This document shows positions 1 through 6,334 of a stretch of 49,133 bases of DNA, in pieces; the stretch's first letter is position 1, and each line of letters opens with the position of its first letter. The stretch is from Nitrososphaerota archaeon (GTDB taxonomy: Archaea > Thermoproteota > Nitrososphaeria > Nitrososphaerales > Nitrosopumilaceae), in NCBI GenBank assembly GCA_028866655.1, contig JAGWHQ010000011.1, positions 1 through 49,133 of the forward strand. The letters are read 5' to 3'. The position numbers and the translations under genes were made by a program. Below the pieces are notes generated by a model. That model had not been told where the DNA came from. It searched no databases and worked only from the letters and a program-made list of their open reading frames with translations.

Positions 1-114
1 GATCAAATTGAAAAAACCAAAGGAAAGAAACTTGAACATAAATTTGTCACCTTTATGACAAAATTCTTTGAAAACAAAAATGCCAAAGTAAAAGTAAAGC
101 TTGTAGATGCTTAG
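1..114 (+). CDS. C-terminal end of an unidentified protein (partial)
   Basis: An open frame runs from base 1 to a TAG stop and encodes the last 37 residues of a lysine-rich protein ending in KVKLVDA. The 5' part lies outside the window. It overlaps the stop codon of the convergent rps11 gene by 4 nt (TTAG), as several convergent pairs in this window do. I do not recognise the family from this fragment. Confidence 0.6.
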   Translation, partial: DQIEKTKGKKLEHKFVTFMTKFFENKNAKVKVKLVDA

Positions 115-515
115 ACTCTTCTTCCTCTTTTACCACCCTTCTTTCTAGTGGTATCATGAGGAATTGGGGTTACATCATCAATTCTTCCAATTTTGAATCC
201 GCCTCTTGCTAGTGCTCTGATTGCTGCCTGTGCACCTGGGCCTGGAACACGTGAACCGACTCCACCTACTGCTCTCACTCTAATGTGAAGACCTGTGAAG
301 CCCTTGTCATGTGCTGCTTCTACCACTGCTGCGGTAGATTTCATTGCTGCATAAGGAGATGATTCGTATCTGTCTGCGTTAACATGTCGTCCACCAGAAC
401 TAATTGCCACAGTCTCTGCACCAGAAACATCTGTAATGTGCACTATGGTATTGTTAAAACTACTGAAAATGTGAGCAATACCCCATTTTTCCTTAGCTTC
501 TTGTGTGGACAACAT
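111..515 (-). CDS. rps11: 30S ribosomal protein S11
   Basis: A 134-residue small-subunit protein of the 30S platform, which binds 16S rRNA near the decoding region. The sequence carries the S11 hallmarks: an [13 protein letters not shown] segment near residue 17, a GGRHVNADR segment in the eukaryote/archaea style, a [19 protein letters not shown] segment, and the basic tail [20 protein letters not shown]. Length matches archaeal S11 (about 130 residues). The ATG at 515 gives a short natural N-terminus. The gene is separate here from the usual rps13-rps4-rps11-rpoD run: the next gene upstream is a divergent secreted protein. Its stop overlaps the convergent partial gene at 1-114. Confidence 0.97.
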   Translation of the reverse strand: MLSTQEAKEKWGIAHIFSSFNNTIVHITDVSGAETVAISSGGRHVNADRYESSPYAAMKSTAAVVEAAHDKGFTGLHIRVRAVGGVGSRVPGPGAQAAIRALARGGFKIGRIDDVTPIPHDTTRKKGGKRGRRV

Positions 516-621
516 TTCAAGACTCTTTAACGGGTTTAAAAAACATTATGAAATTATCTGTATTGATCTTATGGGGAATTCTTCGCATAGTGAGATATGT
601 ATTGAGTAACACTATGATACA

Positions 622-1728
622 TTGCATCTCTCAAAAAGTAGAATTAGCAGGAATTCTTGGTCAACGATAATTCTTTCCTCATTATTCTTAGTTTCATTTG
701 GAATGTTCTCTCACGACGCATTCGCAATGGGTCCAGCACCAGGTACGTGTAACAATGAATATGATGGAAGCTATGTCAGTGCCATAATTACGGCTGGAAA
801 TCAGACATTCTATCCGCTGCAAAATAATGTAACTTTCAAGATGAATATAGGTCAATCCTACAACTTGACGACCATTATCCATGTTCCAAACCAAAGCAGC
901 CAAGGCAATTCTCTCCCAGGATCCCTTTGGTATTCTTCTAATGAAATTGGATATGATCAGAATTACTGTTCTCCTACAGTAAATCCTAGTACAAATTACA
1001 CAATTAGCATGAACGTAGGATTTCCAAATGACTATAATCCTAACCAAAGTCAAGTAATTTCTGTATATTGGGCTCCACATGGGTATTCATACACTGTAGA
1101 CTGGGTAGTTCCACCCACTTCACCTCCATCTGCACCACAGAACTTGCAAGCAAGTGCCGCATCCTCTTCTCAAATCAATCTCAGCTGGTCTGCTCCATCA
1201 AACAATGGAGGGTCTCCAGTAATTGGTTATATGATAGAGAGATCGACTGATGATGGTTCGACCTGGAATACAATAGTTTCAAACACTGGCTCTACATCAA
1301 CAACATTTTCAGATACCGGACTTGTACACAGTACAACATACACGTATCAGGTATCTGCTATTAATTCAGCTGGAATGAGTGTACCATCTAACACGGCATC
1401 TGCAACCACTCTGAATACAGTACCATCTGTCCCCACTGGTCTTACAGCTACCGCAAAACTTCTCAAGATAAACCTAAGCTGGACTGCACCAAGCGATAAC
1501 GGCGGAACTCCAATAACTGGTTACATGATAGAGAGGTCAACTGACAATGGTTCCACATGGTCAACGCTTGTAGAAAATACTGGCAGTACAGGAACCACAT
1601 ACTCTGATACAAACGTCCTTCCACTTACCATCTACACTTATCGTGTATCTGCAATAAATGATATTGGAACTGGAAATCCATCAAATACGGCGTCTGCATC
1701 AATAGCAAGTACGCCAACACTTCCCTAA
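622..1728 (+). CDS. Secreted protein with two C-terminal fibronectin type III domains
   Basis: A 368-residue exported protein starting at TTG. Residues 1-36 form a signal peptide: basic RISRNSW, then a hydrophobic stretch, ending near AFA-MG. Residues 37-165 are a Cys/Tyr/Asn-rich domain I cannot assign, with several N-x-S/T sequons. Two tandem FN3 domains follow, about 168-262 and 266-360. Each has the PSxPxxLxA start, the LSWxAPSxNGG strand and the YTYxVSAIN motif. The two repeats share nearly identical cores (GYMIERSTD-GSTW), suggesting recent duplication. There is no C-terminal anchor or sorting signal, so the protein is probably released or bound to the S-layer. Function is unknown; FN3 domains usually mediate adhesion or carbohydrate/protein contacts. 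Confidence 0.8.
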   Translation: MHLSKSRISRNSWSTIILSSLFLVSFGMFSHDAFAMGPAPGTCNNEYDGSYVSAIITAGNQTFYPLQNNVTFKMNIGQSYNLTTIIHVPNQSSQGNSLPGSLWYSSNEIGYDQNYCSPTVNPSTNYTISMNVGFPNDYNPNQSQVISVYWAPHGYSYTVDWVVPPTSPPSAPQNLQASAASSSQINLSWSAPSNNGGSPVIGYMIERSTDDGSTWNTIVSNTGSTSTTFSDTGLVHSTTYTYQVSAINSAGMSVPSNTASATTLNTVPSVPTGLTATAKLLKINLSWTAPSDNGGTPITGYMIERSTDNGSTWSTLVENTGSTGTTYSDTNVLPLTIYTYRVSAINDIGTGNPSNTASASIASTPTLP

Positions 1729-1780
1729 GTCAGATCTCGTCTTTCTCAATAATTCAAAGAAATAGGCGCAATATTCATTC

Positions 1781-1844
1781 AATGTTTTAGTCAGGTTCAA
1801 AGGCTGAATTTAGACCACTGGATAGCAGTTGACTAAAAAACATT
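1781..1844. terminator. Imperfect inverted repeat, candidate bidirectional terminator
   Basis: AATGTTTTAGTCA (1781-1793) is mirrored by TGACTAAAAAACATT (1830-1844), with a two-base length difference between arms. It lies between the stops of the convergent genes ending at 1728 (+) and 1860 (-), so each transcript would meet a T-run preceded by AATG on its own strand. Archaeal RNA polymerase terminates at oligo-T, which makes a bidirectional terminator plausible. No direct proof. Confidence 0.45.
1808..1844 (-). repeat. 37-nt direct repeat, copy 1
   Basis: The 37 bases at 1808-1844 recur at 2291-2327 with a single mismatch (A versus T at position 16). On the minus strand both copies begin with AATGTTTTTTAGTCAACTGC. 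Copy 1 starts 15 nt after the stop of the small minus-strand gene at 1860; copy 2 contains the stop of thiL. Both therefore sit in a 3'-end position, which fits a duplicated terminator. Confidence 0.85.
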
Positions 1845-1859
1845 TGTTCGAGAACGTGA

Positions 1860-2150
1860 CTAGACTCGCTCTAAGTAGCCTTTCCAAACTCTTTCAAGTT
1901 TCTCTCTCACTTTAAAAAAGTCTTTCTCAAAGTTGTATTCCTCAAATGATACACTTGTTACTTTGCCATTTTCAGATTCAATTTTTGTCCAAATGTTGCG
2001 ACCAAGAGAGTCTGCTAGAGCCAGTGCTGTTTCTCTTGGCAGTCCATTCTTTGTCGAGTAGGTAACTTTATCCTTTTTTTCCATGTCGAAAAATTCTGTC
2101 TCTATATCCCCATTAGAATATCTAGTTACGTGAAAAACAAAACCAAGCAT
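1860..2150 (-). CDS. Small hypothetical protein
   Basis: A 96-residue protein of mixed alpha/beta character with no recognised domain: an N-terminal beta-rich part (MLGFVFHVTRYSNGDIE) followed by a charged helical C-terminus (KVREKLERVWKGYLERV). I prefer the ATG at 2150. An in-frame TTG at 2162 would add four residues. A TATA-like stretch (AATTTATG on the minus strand, about 2177-2184) is about 30 nt upstream of the ATG. The gene sits between two copies of a 37-nt repeat and its promoter overlaps an inverted repeat at 2159-2203. Function unknown. Confidence 0.6.
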   Translation of the reverse strand: MLGFVFHVTRYSNGDIETEFFDMEKKDKVTYSTKNGLPRETALALADSLGRNIWTKIESENGKVTSVSFEEYNFEKDFFKVREKLERVWKGYLERV

Positions 2151-2158
2151 TCTCTGAG

Positions 2159-2203
2159 TCAAGGCTATTTGACAGTCATAAATTATTCAAATATTAGCCT
2201 TGA
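2159..2203. repeat. Inverted repeat upstream of the 1860-2150 gene
   Basis: TCAAGGCTATTTGA (2159-2172) is mirrored by TCAAATATTAGCCTTGA (2187-2203), with a small internal length difference. It overlaps the predicted promoter of the small minus-strand gene, so it could be an operator or a 5' hairpin. It also lies inside the segment bounded by the two 37-nt direct repeats. Confidence 0.5.
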
Positions 2204-2290
2204 GGATTAACCTCGGTTAGTAGACTATTAACTCAGGTTGGTGGTTTTGAGGCTAGGGAATGGACAGTTGTTGGATAAACATGATTTAAT

Positions 2291-2327
2291 ATTTAGACCA
2301 CTGGATTGCAGTTGACTAAAAAACATT
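2291..2327 (-). repeat. 37-nt direct repeat, copy 2 (overlaps thiL stop)
   Basis: Matches 1808-1844 at 36 of 37 positions. On the minus strand the copy starts with AATG and a T6 run immediately at the thiL stop codon, so it supplies the beginning of the thiL 3' untranslated region and probably its terminator. Confidence 0.85.
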
Positions 2328-3285
2328 AGGATCTAAGGTGTGTCCAGCCGCATCTCTTGATAATTCTGGACTTGTCATTGTCAATCAAAACCACGTTTTT
2401 TCCATTAGATACATGACCTATCTCATGTAGTGAAACGTCCGTTTTCTTTGCTAAACTTCTAACTTTGTTCAAATCTCTTGGATGTACCGTGAACACAATT
2501 TCATATTCCTCACCGCCGCAAAACACTAGATCTTCAAGATTCATTTTATTTTGATGCGCAAATTTGATTACATTATTTCCAGTGGGCAGACTAGTTATCA
2601 CAAATTTTTTTCTACTCTGCTTGCTCATATCATTTAGTGTTATTGCAAGTCCATCGCTTGAATCCATTGATGATGAAAAATACCTGGCAGCCTTTAACCC
2701 AAAATCTAACCTTGGATTTGGCCTGAAGACTGCTTTTCTAAATCTATTTGTAGCCTGGGATTTTATCTTGTTGCTATTTAGAACAATCTTCAACCCTACT
2801 GAAGAATATCCAAAAGGCCCGGATGTTATTATGATGTCTCCTGTTTTTGCGCCTCCTCTGGATGGCATTTTCTTGCTACCTGCGCCAAACATGGATACTT
2901 CTATGATCAATTCCTTTCCTTCGTTGGTATCTCCACCTACTATGCAAAATCCGAATTCTTTAGATGCTCTCAGAAAACCGTTTGCCAAATCATTGATCAT
3001 TTTTTGGGTAAAACCTGGTGGTATTGCTAATGCAATGGTAGCAAATATGGGTTGGATTCCCTTACATGCAAAGTCGCTTACACATGAAACCAAACTCTTT
3101 CTGGCAACATCTGCAAGTTTCATCCCTGTTGGAACATCAGTGCTTTGCACCAACATGTCTGATTTTACAACAAATTTGGCATTTTTTATTTTCAGAACCT
3201 CGACATCTTCTGCTTGAAATCTTGATTTTTTCCCAAATCTACTTTGAAATATCTTGATTATTTTTGTCTCATCTGGACTCTTCAT
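2326..3285 (-). CDS. thiL: Thiamine-monophosphate kinase
   Basis: A 319-residue AIRS-superfamily ATPase that phosphorylates thiamine monophosphate to thiamine pyrophosphate, the last step of the cofactor pathway. Diagnostic segments are KSDMLVQSTDVP (metal/phosphate-binding Asp), ADVARKSLVSCVSDFACKG, the glycine-rich IVGGDTNEG, DSSDGLAITL and FCGGEEYEIVFTV. Length agrees with ThiL (about 310-330). The start overlaps the end of the upstream phosphohexomutase gene by 17 nt, so the two are probably co-transcribed and translationally coupled. The 3' end lies in a duplicated terminator-like repeat. Cytosolic. Confidence 0.93.
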   Translation of the reverse strand: MKSPDETKIIKIFQSRFGKKSRFQAEDVEVLKIKNAKFVVKSDMLVQSTDVPTGMKLADVARKSLVSCVSDFACKGIQPIFATIALAIPPGFTQKMINDLANGFLRASKEFGFCIVGGDTNEGKELIIEVSMFGAGSKKMPSRGGAKTGDIIITSGPFGYSSVGLKIVLNSNKIKSQATNRFRKAVFRPNPRLDFGLKAARYFSSSMDSSDGLAITLNDMSKQSRKKFVITSLPTGNNVIKFAHQNKMNLEDLVFCGGEEYEIVFTVHPRDLNKVRSLAKKTDVSLHEIGHVSNGKNVVLIDNDKSRIIKRCGWTHLRS

Positions 3286-4567
3286 AGCTTTGTTTAACCA
3301 ACTTGGTGATCTGTTGTTCTATTTCTTTGGCTTTATTCAAGTCATTTGACTCTGCAGAGACTCTTATGATGTGCTCTGTATTTGACTGTCTTATCAAGAC
3401 CCAACTGTCTTCATCTATTATGGATTTTATTCCATCGATTGTTACTATCTGACTTGATTGTTTTTTCATCTTTTTCAAAAGGATTCCAAGTGTCTTCTTG
3501 TGCAATTTGGAATCTACACTAACTTTAGTTCGTACTTGATGATAACCCTCCATGAATTTGTTTATGTCATCGAACTGTTTTGTTCCAACCATTGATGCAA
3601 TAAGACCACTTGTAAGAATACCATCTCTGCACATGTTAAACTCTGGCAAGATAAATCCAGCACTACTTCCTTCTCCACCAGCTTGTGATTTGGTTTTCAA
3701 CATCATATCCACAACATTTGCTTCTCCTACTTTTGATCTGTTTACTTGACCACCTTCTTGTTTGATAAATTTCTCAATTGCAATGCTTGTGTCTATACTA
3801 AGAACAAATTTTTTGTATCCTTTCTCAAGTGCACCTGCTACACCAAGACCTAGTGTCACATCTGGAGATTGTTTTTTACCATTTCTTACTACAACTAGTC
3901 TGTCTCCATCAAGATCAAAAGCAAAACCTATGTTTGTCTTTTTTGATGCTTGCACAAGTTCTGAGAGTTTATCGTTTGTGGGATCTGGACCTCGTGTTGA
4001 TTTACCTGGTGTACCATTAATGATACTCACTTTACAGCCTAGTTTTCTTAACAGCTTAGGTGCAACATCAAATGCAGCGCCTCCACCTACATCTATTACT
4101 ATTTTTGATGATTTTTTTATATCTCCAATTACTTTGACAGCCTCATCGATATAGCTTGAATCAACTTGTGTTTCAGTTCCAATCTCTTCTCTTTGAAACT
4201 TGTCTTTCTTTTCCAAATATTCCAGTTCTGATTCGTTGATACCTCTCCCGTCTAGGATGAATTTGAGACCATTCCATTCTAATGGATTGTGAGAAGAAGT
4301 AACTATCAAACCACTGCCATATTTTCTTGCTTCTCTGAAAACAACAGGAGTAGGAGATGTACCTAGATTGTAAACTGATATTCCTCTTTCTAAAAGTGAG
4401 GCGATTGCAACATTGGTCACAATCTCGCCTGATGGTCTTGTATCTTTACCTATCACACATTTTTTTGACTTGACAAGGCGTGAAAAATTTCTACAATAAT
4501 GAATTATATCTTCCATATTGAGGTCGTTTCCAAAAATTCCCCTAACCCCAGAAATTGATACTTTCAA
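3269..4567 (-). CDS. glmM: Phosphoglucosamine mutase / phosphomannomutase family protein
   Basis: A 432-residue alpha-D-phosphohexomutase that moves phosphate between C6 and C1 of a hexose, feeding sugar-nucleotide synthesis for glycosylation. The four-domain architecture is complete. The N-terminal ISGVRGIFG is present. The catalytic phosphoserine loop VTSSHNP is near residue 91-97, the metal-binding DLDGDR is near residue 217, the sugar-binding GGEGSSAGFILPE is about residues 297-309, and the C-terminal phosphate-binding segment has IRxSNTEHIIRV. The family cannot be split into glucosamine, mannose or glucose specificity by eye, so the symbol is tentative. It is the first gene of an operon with thiL (17-nt overlap). 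Confidence 0.88.
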   Translation of the reverse strand: MKVSISGVRGIFGNDLNMEDIIHYCRNFSRLVKSKKCVIGKDTRPSGEIVTNVAIASLLERGISVYNLGTSPTPVVFREARKYGSGLIVTSSHNPLEWNGLKFILDGRGINESELEYLEKKDKFQREEIGTETQVDSSYIDEAVKVIGDIKKSSKIVIDVGGGAAFDVAPKLLRKLGCKVSIINGTPGKSTRGPDPTNDKLSELVQASKKTNIGFAFDLDGDRLVVVRNGKKQSPDVTLGLGVAGALEKGYKKFVLSIDTSIAIEKFIKQEGGQVNRSKVGEANVVDMMLKTKSQAGGEGSSAGFILPEFNMCRDGILTSGLIASMVGTKQFDDINKFMEGYHQVRTKVSVDSKLHKKTLGILLKKMKKQSSQIVTIDGIKSIIDEDSWVLIRQSNTEHIIRVSAESNDLNKAKEIEQQITKLVKQSYEESR

Positions 4568-4587
4568 TGAATCAAAAGCACAAAGGC

Positions 4588-4597
4588 TTTTTATAAA
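4588..4597 (+). promoter_or_regulatory. TATA box of tRNA-Thr
   Basis: The sequence TTTTATAAAC is centred about 28 nt upstream of the first base of the tRNA, the expected archaeal TATA-to-start spacing. It lies in the short gap between the divergent phosphohexomutase start and the tRNA. Confidence 0.7.
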
Positions 4598-4620
4598 CTC
4601 TGATTACATTGCGAACCACA

Positions 4621-4693
4621 GCCTCGATAGCTCAGCCTGGTAGAGCGAACGCCTCGTAAGCGTTAGGCCACGGGATCGAATCCCGTTCGAGGC
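4621..4693 (+). tRNA. tRNA-Thr (anticodon CGT)
   Basis: A full cloverleaf can be folded: acceptor GCCTCGA/TCGAGGC, D-stem GCTC/GAGC, anticodon stem AACGC/GCGTT with loop CTCGTAA, and T-stem ACGGG/CCCGT with loop ATCGAAT. Loop positions 34-36 read CGT (4655-4657), decoding ACG threonine codons. The CCA is not encoded and no intron is visible. Residue 54 is A rather than T, as is seen in archaeal tRNAs. Confidence 0.97.
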
Positions 4694-4723
4694 TTTATTA
4701 TGTTACAAAAATGTTAATGTTGT

Positions 4724-4819
4724 CTAAAGTCTGTTTTCGTCTTTTCTTTCGTCAAGTGACTCTATGTCTAATTCTAATTCTTTCGCAAGTCCTTTCCACC
4801 ATACTAGTGTATCTCCCAC
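4724..4819 (-). CDS. Very small hypothetical protein (31 aa)
   Basis: A GTG-initiated 31-codon frame reading MGDTLVWWKGLAKELELDIE and ending in DENRL. The N-terminus is aromatic and the C-terminus is acidic and probably helical. Support for expression is a TATA-like TCTATAAAGG (minus strand, about 4853-4862) about 35-40 nt upstream of the GTG, compatible with a leaderless or near-leaderless message. Function unknown. It could be a spurious frame; the coding-like composition and promoter spacing favour it being real. Confidence 0.42.
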   Translation of the reverse strand: MGDTLVWWKGLAKELELDIESLDERKDENRL

Positions 4820-5052
4820 AATTACTCCCCTTTTGATAAACCAGACTACACCTTTATAGATCTGTCGGTTCTTTGATGTGATTCAAAATCAATTACCGAT
4901 CTATTGTTTGCTGTTTAGTTTACCAAAAGATTTGTTTGCAGAAAAATTACATCCAATCAAGTTTGGGACTTTTATGAAAGATTACAAATGTATTTTTAAA
5001 TTCTATAAAATACTGTATATGATTTCTAATATAAAATAAGGAAAAATTTGGT

Positions 5053-5334
5053 TTATAGATCTAAACCAAAAGAGTCTGCGAGATTTTGGAATCTTTCGTA
5101 TGTTTCCAAATATTGCTTACCTTTTGAAGTTATTACAAATGTGTTTTTGCCGTCGTATTCTATCTTATTCATTAGACCTGCACCAGTGAGGTTGTCTATG
5201 AATTTTGAAAGTCTCGAATGTGATAAGTTTGCCTTTGTTAGAAGTGATGTTACGTTAATGCCGTTCATACCGCTTTCCTCTGTTACAGTAAGCAAATCTC
5301 TTACTATCTGCATGCTTGTTCTATATGCTACCAT
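5053..5334 (-). CDS. Winged-helix transcriptional regulator (HTH_45-like)
   Basis: A 93-residue single-domain winged helix. An N-terminal helix (YRTSMQIVRDLLTVTEE) is followed by the recognition helix region VTSLLTKANLSHSRLSKFIDNLTGAGLM and a wing with FVITSKGKQYL. It is clearly paralogous to the protein at 12302-12592, sharing the start AYRTSM/TYRTHM, xANxSxxRLSKxxxxL and the terminal ADSFGL. This small archaeal family is abundant in Thaumarchaeota and its members presumably bind DNA as dimers. A TATA-like element (minus-strand CTTATATC, about 5359-5366) is about 27 nt upstream, implying a leaderless mRNA. Target genes are unknown. Confidence 0.85.
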   Translation of the reverse strand: MVAYRTSMQIVRDLLTVTEESGMNGINVTSLLTKANLSHSRLSKFIDNLTGAGLMNKIEYDGKNTFVITSKGKQYLETYERFQNLADSFGLDL

Positions 5335-5458
5335 TGTTAGAAAGTATGGGGTTTGGTGATATAAGGGTATTACTATTTATCCTCTTTGGAAACCTTATAG
5401 GGATCAGATCTTGCCTTTGATGAAAGAAGATTTATCCTTTTTTAACATATGAGAGGTA

Positions 5459-6016
5459 TTGGATTTTTCATGTATAGAGGACTGTTCCAAGTGTTGTATT
5501 GAAAGAGAGTATTATCCCAATATGCAATTTGGTAAGATTGGTGTTCTTATCATGCCTGAAGAAAAAAAGAAAATGACATCATTGGCAGAAAAAAATGACA
5601 TCAAAGTAACAATTCTCCCAAGAATAGGCGTATCTGAAACAAAATCTGAACCAGAAACAATACTTGCGTATCAAATGATGGGAAATGACCCAAATGGTAA
5701 CACTTGCCCATTTCTTGATACAACATCAAGTAAAAGATCGCCTCATGGTGGATATGCATGCAAAATATATGAAAACCGGCCTCTTGCATGTAGGGCGTAT
5801 CCTGTAATCCAGTCTTCACCAGTTGGTCTTGACCCAAAATGCAAATTTTGTGAAAATTGTGGAACTCCATCTGGAAATGTAAATTCTGAATTAGAATCTC
5901 TAGTTCTGATACAGAAAAAGATGGATACTAACGCACCATGCATCTGGCGCTATGCTACTGGTATAGGGGAACCACAAGATAAGGATCTGATTAAAACTGG
6001 CTGGTTTCTAGTTTGA
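5459..6016 (+). CDS. YkgJ-type cysteine-cluster protein
   Basis: A 185-residue protein of the YkgJ (PF03692) zinc- or iron-chelating family. The conserved cysteines are visible: CIEDCSKCCIE at residues 5-15, then CPFL, the hallmark CKIYENRPLACRAYPV (about 115-130) and CKFCENC further on. The family binds a metal or Fe-S cluster and its physiological role is unclear. TTG is the only in-frame start before the first cysteine motif; a nearby ATG at 5449 is out of frame. The 3' end overlaps the convergent small zinc-ribbon gene by 9 nt. Confidence 0.85.
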   Translation: MDFSCIEDCSKCCIEREYYPNMQFGKIGVLIMPEEKKKMTSLAEKNDIKVTILPRIGVSETKSEPETILAYQMMGNDPNGNTCPFLDTTSSKRSPHGGYACKIYENRPLACRAYPVIQSSPVGLDPKCKFCENCGTPSGNVNSELESLVLIQKKMDTNAPCIWRYATGIGEPQDKDLIKTGWFLV

Positions 6017-6172
6017 CTTGTTTACTCTTTCATGGGTACCTGGATAGTGTTCTCCGATTTTTTGTGAATAACACTTGCTACACAACTGACCTTTTATGTT
6101 CCAAGAATCCATTGGAACATAAACGTGATCCAAAGGGCCTTTGCACATAGCGCATTGTTGTGTTTCTACCAT
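6008..6172 (-). CDS. Small zinc-ribbon protein (54 aa)
   Basis: A 54-residue frame starting MVETQQCAMCKGPLDHVYVP with two CxxC knuckles (Cys7/10 and Cys31/34), a classic zinc ribbon, followed by a basic tail ending HERVNKSN. A TATA-like element (minus-strand TTTTTATATTG, about 6195-6205) is about 28 nt upstream of the ATG, which supports a leaderless transcript. Such tiny zinc ribbons are frequent in Thaumarchaeota; the partner is unknown. It overlaps the end of the convergent cysteine-cluster gene by 9 nt. Confidence 0.75.
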   Translation of the reverse strand: MVETQQCAMCKGPLDHVYVPMDSWNIKGQLCSKCYSQKIGEHYPGTHERVNKSN

Positions 6173-6222
6173 GTAGTTAACACTCGATTCAGTTCAATAT
6201 AAAAATCATGTTCGTAAAAACC

Positions 6223-6233
6223 ATATTAAATAC
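6223..6233 (+). promoter_or_regulatory. TATA-like element upstream of candidate ncRNA
   Basis: ATATTAAATAC is centred about 28 nt before the base of the RNA hairpin at 6256. No coding gene on this strand follows it, so it supports an independent RNA transcript. Confidence 0.45.
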
Positions 6234-6255
6234 TAGCAGAATGTAGAATAAAACA

Positions 6256-6319
6256 GCGGTAGGATGTATGGCTAATGTGGACCTCCTGCAAGAGAACCTA
6301 TCAGTCATCGTTCTGCCGC
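6256..6319 (+). ncRNA. Candidate structured non-coding RNA
   Basis: GCGGTAG (6256-6262) pairs with CTGCCGC (6313-6319), with one G-U pair. The stem continues after a three-base bulge with GATG (6263-6266) and CATC (6306-6309). The 39-nt apical part contains a smaller CTC/GAG hairpin around 6284-6293. A TATA-like element sits about 28 nt upstream and a T-rich stretch (TTTTCT) follows. No open frame crosses it. It is not a tRNA: there is no T-arm or anticodon arm. The family is unknown; an sRNA or guide RNA is possible. Confidence 0.5.
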
Positions 6320-6334
6320 ATCTAAGTTAATTTT

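Noticed and set aside
1808-2327. Insertion sequence or MITE bounded by the 37-nt repeats
   Set aside because: Repeats are direct rather than terminal inverted, there is no transposase and no target duplication; a duplicated 3' end explains the positions better.
2564-3217. Long plus-strand open frame (217 codons) opposite thiL
   Set aside because: It lies fully antisense to a well-supported thiL gene and its translation has no recognisable motif; composition reflects the reverse of thiL codons.
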